IMG/VR virus record: IMGVR_UViG_3300034072_000754
Location: 1 to 24,666 of that record
Strand: one strand, 5' to 3'
Source of the DNA: a virus
DNA length: 24,666 nucleotides
Below the pieces are notes generated by a model that had not been told where the DNA came from, did not search any database, and was given only the letters and a program-made list of their open reading frames with translations. Shown here piece by piece: positions 19,966 to 24,666 of this stretch (position 1 is its first letter; each line of letters opens with the position of its first letter). The position numbers and the translations under genes were made by a program.

Positions 19966-22440
19966 ATGGACCTCCGCGTTCGCGTCCTTCTCGACACCGT
20001 CGAGCGCATCACCAAGCCCATGAAGGCCGTGATGGGCGGGGCCAAGGGCGCGGGCGAGGCCTTGCGCGCCACGAAAGAGGATCTAGCCCGCCTTCAGGCC
20101 GCCCAGCGCGACGTTGAAGGCTTCCGCCGGCTCAAGACCGAAGCCGGCCAAGTCGCCGCCGCACTCGAAAATCAGCGCGCACTCACGGCGCGGCTGGCCA
20201 AGGCCCATAAGGCCGGCGGTGACAATGTAAAGGTGTTGGCTATGGCGCTCTACAAGGCCCGCGCCGAAGTCAATGCTCTGGAAGCCAAGGAGATCGACCA
20301 CGCTCGCCAGCTCCAGACCCTTCGCGGCAAGATGCGCGCCGCCGGCCTCAGCGCGGACGGCCTCGCCGCCCATCAACGCCGCCTCGCCCAGGCCACGGCC
20401 GAAGCGACCAAGAAGGCGACGGAACAAGAGAGCAAGCTGGCCAAGATCGCCGCGCGTCAGAAGCGCATCGGCGCGGCCAAGGACGGGATGAACCGCGCCA
20501 CCGAAGCCGGGTCCAACCTTGCCGCGACGGGCGTAGGCGTCGCCGCCGTGGGCGTGGCGATCGGCGCGCCGCTCGTCGGCGCGACCAAGGAAGCGATCAC
20601 CTTCGAAAGCGCCATGGCGGACGTTCGCAAGGTCGTCGATTTCAAAAGCCCGGCGGAGTTCGACAAAATGTCGAGCGACATCGCCGAGCTATCGACGCGC
20701 ATCCCCATGGCCAAGGAAGAGCTGGCGCAAATCATGGCGGCGGCCGGGGCCTCGGGCGTTCCGCGCGCGGAGCTGCTGAAGTTCACCGAGGACGCCGCGA
20801 AGATGGGCGTGGCCTTCGGCATCCAAGCCGACGAGGCTGGCCAGACCATGGCGCAATGGCGCGCGGCCTTCGGCATCGGTCAAAACGAAGTCGTCGCCCT
20901 GGGCGACCGGATCAACGCCTTGACCAACAAGTTCGGCGGCACTGCGGCGGCGGTCACCGGCATAGTGACGCGCATCGGCCCGCTGGGTCGCGTCGCGGGT
21001 GTCGCGAGCGGTCAAGTCGCGGCGCTCGCCCAGACCATGAACAAGATCGGCGTCGAGGAAGAGCTTGGCGCGACGGGCATCAAGAACCTCCTGCTGAACC
21101 TCAACAAGGGCGAGGCGGCGACCAAGTCGCAACAGGCCGCTTTCCGGTCGCTGGGCTTGGACGCGACCCAGATGGCTAAGGCCATGCAGAAGGACGCGGG
21201 CGGCGCGATCGTTTCGGTTCTGGAGAAGATCAAGGCCCTTCCGAAGGAGCGGCAAACCGCGATCCTGTCAGACCTCTTCGGCACCGAAAGCGTGACGTCG
21301 ATCTCCACCCTTCTCACCGGCCTTGACGACGTGAAGGCGTCCTTCGCGCTGGTCAATGATGAGACCAAGTTTGGCGGCTCCATGCTCGCCGAATATGCCA
21401 ACCGGGCGGCGACCACGGAAAACGGCATGACGCTCATGCGTAATGAGCTGAAGGCCACGGCCGGTGAATTCGGCAAGGCCCTGTTGCCGGCGGTGCGCGA
21501 AGGCGGGGCCGTGATCGGCCGTCTCGCCAGCGGGATGCGCCGGTTCGCCACCGAACACCCGGCCGTCGCCAAGGCCCTCGCGATCACCGTGGGCGTGGTC
21601 GCGCTGCTGACGATCGGCGTGGGCGCGCTCATGGGCGTGGTCGGGACGGCGCTGGGCGTCTTGGCCGCCCTGAAGGTCTCCATGGCGATCCTCGGGATCA
21701 CCACCAACCTCGCCCTATGGCCGATCCTGTTGATCATCGCAGCGATCGCCGCCGTTGCGGGCGCGGGCTATCTCATCGTTGCCAAGTGGGACGGCATCGC
21801 CGCGTGGTTTAAGGGCCTATGGGATCGCGTCGCCGCGATCTTCTCCGGCGCGGTGGCCTGGATGACCGGCCTGGGCGCGAGCTTCGCCCAAATCGGGTCC
21901 AACCTCATGCAGGGCCTCATCAACGGCGTGATCGGCAAGGCGCTCGCGCTCAAGACCACGATCTTCAACGTCGCCGGCAACATCGCCCGATGGTTCAAGG
22001 AGCGCCTGGGTATCCGCTCGCCAAGCCGCGTCTTCGCCGGCTTCGGCGGCTACACCATGGACGGCCTGGCGCTAGGGCTCCAGCGCGGCGAGAACGGGCC
22101 TCTCAAGCAAGTCCGCGCCACGGCCGGCCGCATGGTCGCGGCCATGGCGGCCGGCGGCGCGTTGAGCGTCGCCGCGCCGGCCGTCGCCGGAGCCCAGCCC
22201 ATCGCGGCGGCGTTCCCCGTCTCCGCCCAGGTCTCCCAACCGCTCGCCGCAAGCCCGGCCTCGATCGGCGCGGCCGGCGGCGGCGCGACCTCGATCGGCG
22301 GCGACACTTACGAGGTCCATTTCCACCCCGCGCCGGGCATGGATGAGCGGGCCTTGTTCGCCATGTTCGAACGCTGGGCGGCCGATCGCGACCGCGCGCG
22401 CGGCTCGCAACGCGCCACCTTCAAGGACCCCAACGAGTAA
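19966..22440 (+). CDS. T: tail tape-measure protein, P2 gpT family
   Basis: Sets tail length and exits the tube ahead of DNA at infection. Its 824 residues match P2 gpT (815). An N-terminal coiled coil (about 15-180, many heptads such as LKTEAGQVAAALENQRALTARLAKAHKAG) is followed by a TP901-type tape-measure domain (about 210-430: FESAMADVRKVVDF, then LSTRIPMAKEELAQIMAAAGASGV, and LGRVAGVASGQVAALAQTMNKIGVEEELGATGIKNLLLNL). A cluster of hydrophobic helices follows at about 535-610 (ALAITVGVVALLTIGVGALMGVVG and beyond), probably for membrane passage. The C-terminus is Ala/Gly-rich with a short conserved VHFHPAPGMDERALFAMFERW end. It is four bases after E'. Confidence 0.96.
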   Translation: MDLRVRVLLDTVERITKPMKAVMGGAKGAGEALRATKEDLARLQAAQRDVEGFRRLKTEAGQVAAALENQRALTARLAKAHKAGGDNVKVLAMALYKARAEVNALEAKEIDHARQLQTLRGKMRAAGLSADGLAAHQRRLAQATAEATKKATEQESKLAKIAARQKRIGAAKDGMNRATEAGSNLAATGVGVAAVGVAIGAPLVGATKEAITFESAMADVRKVVDFKSPAEFDKMSSDIAELSTRIPMAKEELAQIMAAAGASGVPRAELLKFTEDAAKMGVAFGIQADEAGQTMAQWRAAFGIGQNEVVALGDRINALTNKFGGTAAAVTGIVTRIGPLGRVAGVASGQVAALAQTMNKIGVEEELGATGIKNLLLNLNKGEAATKSQQAAFRSLGLDATQMAKAMQKDAGGAIVSVLEKIKALPKERQTAILSDLFGTESVTSISTLLTGLDDVKASFALVNDETKFGGSMLAEYANRAATTENGMTLMRNELKATAGEFGKALLPAVREGGAVIGRLASGMRRFATEHPAVAKALAITVGVVALLTIGVGALMGVVGTALGVLAALKVSMAILGITTNLALWPILLIIAAIAAVAGAGYLIVAKWDGIAAWFKGLWDRVAAIFSGAVAWMTGLGASFAQIGSNLMQGLINGVIGKALALKTTIFNVAGNIARWFKERLGIRSPSRVFAGFGGYTMDGLALGLQRGENGPLKQVRATAGRMVAAMAAGGALSVAAPAVAGAQPIAAAFPVSAQVSQPLAASPASIGAAGGGATSIGGDTYEVHFHPAPGMDERALFAMFERWAADRDRARGSQRATFKDPNE

Positions 22441-22446
22441 CCGACG

Positions 22447-22848
22447 ATGCAGATGATGAGCCTCGGGTCATTCGCGTTCGGCCTGCCGACGCTGGCCTAT
22501 CAGGACTTGAGCCGCAAACTCGGGTGGCGCTACGCCGAAAACCCCCGCGTGGGCGCCCGGCCGGGTGATCAGTTCCTTGGGCGCGACGCCGAAACCCTGG
22601 ACCTGAAGGGCGTGATCGTCGGGCCTATGGGCGGCAAGCGCGAGAGCCTGGAGACCTTGGAAGCCATGGCCGACACCGGCCAAGGCTTCCCCGTCGTGCT
22701 GGGCTCTGGGCGGGTTCTCGGGACGTTCAAGATCATGTCCCTCGCCGATGACCAGAGCCTGTTTTTCGAGGACGGCGAGCCGCGCAAGACCGATTTCGCG
22801 ATCTCGCTCAAGCGCACCGACGACGCCGCCCAGGCGGGCGCGCGATGA
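22447..22848 (+). CDS. U: tail terminator-like protein, P2 gpU family
   Basis: A 133-residue protein needed to finish the tail. Landmarks: MQMMSLGSFAFGLPTLAYQDLSRKLGWRYAENPRVGARPGDQFLGRDAETLDLKGVI, then GGKRESLETLEAMADTGQGFPVVLGSGRVLGTFKIMSL, and FFEDGEPRKTDFAISLKR; all typical of gpU. It starts six bases after T, and its stop overlaps the D start (ATGA). Confidence 0.95.
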   Translation: MQMMSLGSFAFGLPTLAYQDLSRKLGWRYAENPRVGARPGDQFLGRDAETLDLKGVIVGPMGGKRESLETLEAMADTGQGFPVVLGSGRVLGTFKIMSLADDQSLFFEDGEPRKTDFAISLKRTDDAAQAGAR

Positions 22849-23843
22849 AGACCCCGGTCTGTCGCCTTACCGTGGACGGTCAAGACATGACCGACACGAT
22901 CAATCCGCGCCTGATCGAGCTGACGGTCACCGCCAAGCGCGACGACGACGCCGACACCCTGGAATTTGCCTTGGACGCCACCGATGGCCGCCTAGCCCTC
23001 CCAAAGAAGGGCGCGATGGTCACGGTTGAGCTGGGGTTCAAGGGCGAGGCCCTGGTTAGCCTGGGCTCTTTCAAGGTGACCGGCCGCGCCCATGCCGGGC
23101 CTCCCGACAAGATCACCGTGCGCGGTGAGAGCGCCGACTTCACGGCCACCTTCCGCGTTCGCGAAGATCGCAGTTGGGATGGAAAGACCGTGGGCGAGGT
23201 CTTGAGCGCCGTCGCCGGCCGCCAAGGCCTGAAGGCCTCGATCGCGCCCGAGCTGGCCTCGCAATCGGTCGGCAACCTCGCCCAGAGCCGCCAAAGCGAC
23301 GCGGCCCTTCTCCGCCGCCTGGGTAAGCAGTTCGACGCCGTCGCCACGGTCAAGGCCGGGTCTCTGATCTTCGCGCCGATCGGCGCGACCACCACGCCCA
23401 GCGGCGCGCCCCTGCCCGCCTTCGAGATCGTCCGCGCCGATGGCGATGGCCACACCTATCAAGACGCCGATCGCGACGCCTACAGCGAGGTTTCAGCGGC
23501 CTATCACGACGACGGCGAGGCCAAGCGCAAGCGCGTGAAGGTGGGCGACGATGGCGACGCCGACGCCAAGGGCAAGACCAAGCGCCTCGCGCGAACCTAC
23601 GCCAGCGAAGCCGAGGCCAAGAAGGCCGCCCAGGCCGAAATGAACCGCCTTAAGCGCGGCGCGGCGACCTTCTCCTATTCGCTGGCCTATGGCCGGCCGG
23701 ACCTCTATCCGAACCGGCGCGGCCGGGTGTCGGGCTTTCATCCCGAGATCGACGCGGTCGAATGGCTGATCGCCGAGGCCAAACACACCTTCTCGCCGTC
23801 CAGCGGCCTGACGACGTCGCTGGAGTTGGAGACCGCGCCCTAA
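22845..23843 (+). CDS. D: late control protein / baseplate hub, P2 gpD family
   Basis: A 332-residue homologue of T4 gp27-type hub proteins that sits under the spike. Landmarks: VCRLTVDGQDMTDTINPRLIELTVTAKRDDDADTLEFALDATDGRLALPKKGAMVTVELGF, then VTGRAHAGPPDKITVRGESADF, and RLGKQFDAVATVKAGSLIFAPIG, with the C-terminal GRPDLYPNRRGRVSGFHPEIDAVEWLIAEAKHTF. The length is slightly below P2 gpD (387). It is the last gene of the late tail operon. In P2 the ogr activator gene follows; here repeat cluster C begins 11 bases after the stop and no ogr-like ORF is seen. Confidence 0.95.
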   Translation: MKTPVCRLTVDGQDMTDTINPRLIELTVTAKRDDDADTLEFALDATDGRLALPKKGAMVTVELGFKGEALVSLGSFKVTGRAHAGPPDKITVRGESADFTATFRVREDRSWDGKTVGEVLSAVAGRQGLKASIAPELASQSVGNLAQSRQSDAALLRRLGKQFDAVATVKAGSLIFAPIGATTTPSGAPLPAFEIVRADGDGHTYQDADRDAYSEVSAAYHDDGEAKRKRVKVGDDGDADAKGKTKRLARTYASEAEAKKAAQAEMNRLKRGAATFSYSLAYGRPDLYPNRRGRVSGFHPEIDAVEWLIAEAKHTFSPSSGLTTSLELETAP

Positions 23844-23854
23844 CGCGCGGATCC

Positions 23855-23975
23855 TATAGACGTTCGCGTCTATGGCGGATCTAGCTCGAGCACAGACGCC
23901 GGCGTCTGTGCTGGCCACCCTAGGCGCGGGCGACTATGGCCGACTCCGGCCTAGACGGCGGCGACTGTGCTGCAG
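23855..23975. repeat. palindromic repeat cluster C (complete 115-bp element plus CTGCAG)
   Basis: Units are 23855-23874 (TATAGACGTTCGCGTCTATG), 23891-23910 (CACAGACGCCGGCGTCTGTG, a perfect 20-bp palindrome), 23919-23938 (CCTAGGCGCGGGCGACTATG) and 23950-23969 (CCTAGACGGCGGCGACTGTG), then CTGCAG (23970-23975). Spacers are 16, 8 and 11 bases, the mirror order of cluster B, with the same total length. It lies between gene D and the convergent BRO gene, whose last codons fall inside it. Confidence 0.85.
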
Positions 23976-24540
23976 AGCGGCTTGAAAGTGCGGATTGCCG
24001 GGCGCGCTCAACCCGCAATGAATAGTGCTTCGTCAGCGTGCGCTTGCCCCAAAGGATGTACGGTAGATCAAAGCCCAGACCCAAAAGCGCGACCCAGGCA
24101 TTGCCTTTGGACAACGGCGCGGCGACCTCAGCAGACAGCAACATGGCCGCTAGCTTCTGGGCGTTGATGATCTTGCGGCTTTTGAACGTCAGGCCCGTTT
24201 CGCGCTCATAATCCGCTATCTCCTCGGCAAGGCGCGTCCCCGCGTCGTATCGACCCTTACCGCATAGCGGCTCTTGTTCAATCGGCGGAGGTGACCCGTA
24301 GAAGCCATTGCGGCGGATAGCCGGAAGGACTTCCGTAGTGACCCACTTCTCGAAGGCGCGAGCGGCTGGTTTCCGGCTTGAAAAAATCAGGCTGTACAGG
24401 CCCGCTTCGTTGACGATCGCAACACGCTGGCGACCGCCGGGCGTATCGAGGCTGTGAGTGCTCTTCTGATGATCATCAAGGCGCGCGGTCGCATCGCTGT
24501 CATTAACGATCTGGAGATGCTGACAAACCTCTCTCGCGAG
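23920..24540 (-). pseudogene. BRO-N domain antirepressor-like gene, 5' end cut off by an IS
   Basis: Read leftward, a 206-residue open frame shows the second half of a BRO-N domain: AREVCQHLQIVNDSDATARLDDHQKSTHSLDTPGGRQRVAIVNEAGLYSLIF, then SSRKPAARAFEKWVTTEVLPAIRRNGFYG. A C-terminal part follows (TGLTFKSRKIINAQKLAAMLLSAEVAAPL, then WVALLGLGFDLPYILWGKR). The usual first residues (start Met through W-F-V/L) are missing. Upstream of about 24540 the frame loses similarity, has no start codon, and meets a stop (TAA) at 24580-24582, exactly where IS1595-like sequence begins. The last 17 or so residues are encoded by repeat cluster C. Intact relatives are DNA-binding prophage antirepressors; this copy is probably dead unless translated from Met at 24144. 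Confidence 0.8.
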
Positions 24541-24553
24541 GGGAGTTATATAC

Positions 24554-24581
24554 TTGACAAAGCGGTCCTGACGGCTAGGTT
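24554..24581 (+). promoter_or_regulatory. probable transposase promoter in the IS end
   Basis: TTGACA (24554-24559) is a perfect -35 hexamer; TAGGTT (24576-24581), 16 bases later, is a weak -10. AGGAG (24589-24593) precedes the transposase ATG at 24602. It is one of the few sigma70-like promoters visible in the window, in keeping with the foreign origin of the IS. Confidence 0.5.
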
Positions 24582-24601
24582 AGCTGTCAGGAGCCGCCGC
24601 T

Positions 24602-24666
24602 ATGAATCTGACCTCGCCGATCTTCCAAGACGCCGACAAAGCCCGTGAGCACCTTGAAGCGCTCCG
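24602..24666 (+). CDS. IS1595-family transposase, N-terminal fragment
   Basis: The first 21 codons give MNLTSPIFQDADKAREHLEAL, which matches the start of IS1595-family transposases (they continue with a W-P-G-P-C-P-C zinc-ribbon just past the window edge). It has AGGAG at a good distance. Partial: the window ends after 65 bases. Confidence 0.75.
   Translation, partial: MNLTSPIFQDADKAREHLEAL

Larger units (their letters stand above)
24541..24666 (+). mobile_element. left end of an IS1595-family insertion sequence (runs off the window)
   Basis: From about 24541 (GGGAGTTATATACTTGACA) the sequence stops matching the BRO gene and leads directly into a transposase start at 24602. IS1595 elements make 8-bp target duplications; the 8 bases before the junction are CTCGCGAG (24533-24540), itself a palindrome, and should recur at the other end if this is the border. 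The exact terminal base is uncertain by a few positions. Confidence 0.65.

Noticed and set aside
23855-23969. Clusters of 20-bp repeats considered as a CRISPR array
   Set aside because: Units vary by several bases, spacers are only 8-16 bases and are conserved between clusters, and no cas gene is present.
24454-24648. 64-codon plus-strand open frame near the right edge
   Set aside because: It spans the BRO fragment in antisense and the IS junction; the real plus-strand gene is the transposase starting at 24602.
1-24666. Attachment sites (attL/attR), tRNA genes, integrase or repressor
   Set aside because: I looked for tRNA-like cloverleafs, an integrase and a CI/C repressor and saw none; the prophage ends lie outside the window.

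Overview
The window is most of the structural and lysis half of a P2-like (Peduovirus-type) temperate phage, almost certainly an integrated or decaying prophage in a GC-rich alphaproteobacterium. The codon usage, Ala/Arg-rich proteins and lack of E. coli-like promoters suggest the Caulobacterales, but the host assignment is inference. Nearly every gene can be matched to a named P2 gene from its protein sequence.

Layout. At 1-1880 is a non-structural left edge. It holds a possible partial ORF, a D12-class adenine methylase lying between two palindromic repeat clusters, a symmetrical array of about eleven GGTAACA heptamers around an AT-rich centre (origin- or operator-like), and a short stretch resembling the P2 cos core. 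At 1880-2272 is a Cys-rich, probably zinc-binding small protein. At 2248-5032, on the minus strand, are portal (Q) and large terminase (P). At 5194-11691, on the plus strand, are O, N, M, L, X, a probable holin, a GH19-type endolysin, overlapping i-spanin/o-spanin genes, R and S. At 11776-16603 are J, I, an H-like fibre, a small protein, a 526-residue beta-propeller-like fibre and two small proteins. At 16824-23843 are V, W, FI, FII, E/E' (with a -1 frameshift site), T, U and D. At 23920-24540, on the minus strand, is a BRO-N antirepressor-like gene cut at its 5' end by the left end of an IS1595-type insertion sequence that runs off the window.

Regulation. A 24-bp inverted repeat, GTTGT-N14-ACAAC, occurs three times, each time in the gap before a late operon: between the divergent P and O genes, before J, and before V. 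The last two copies are identical over all 24 bases but inverted. This matches the logic of P2 late promoters driven by Ogr (TGT-N12-ACA) with a different spacing, so the three late operons are probably switched on together by one activator. The J, V and P start codons lie 44-47 bases from the site and lack Shine-Dalgarno sequences, which suggests leaderless or nearly leaderless messages.

The least expected structure is a family of 20-bp palindromic units, with CATAGACGC and GCGNCTATG arms. They are arranged with fixed 8/11/16-base spacers into elements of about 115 bp that sit at module boundaries (around the methylase, before V, after D). Two complete copies are inverted relative to each other. 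They look like a small non-autonomous or REP-like element. The V-W pair is also displaced: it follows the fibre genes instead of preceding J as in P2, and a repeat copy lies exactly at that junction.
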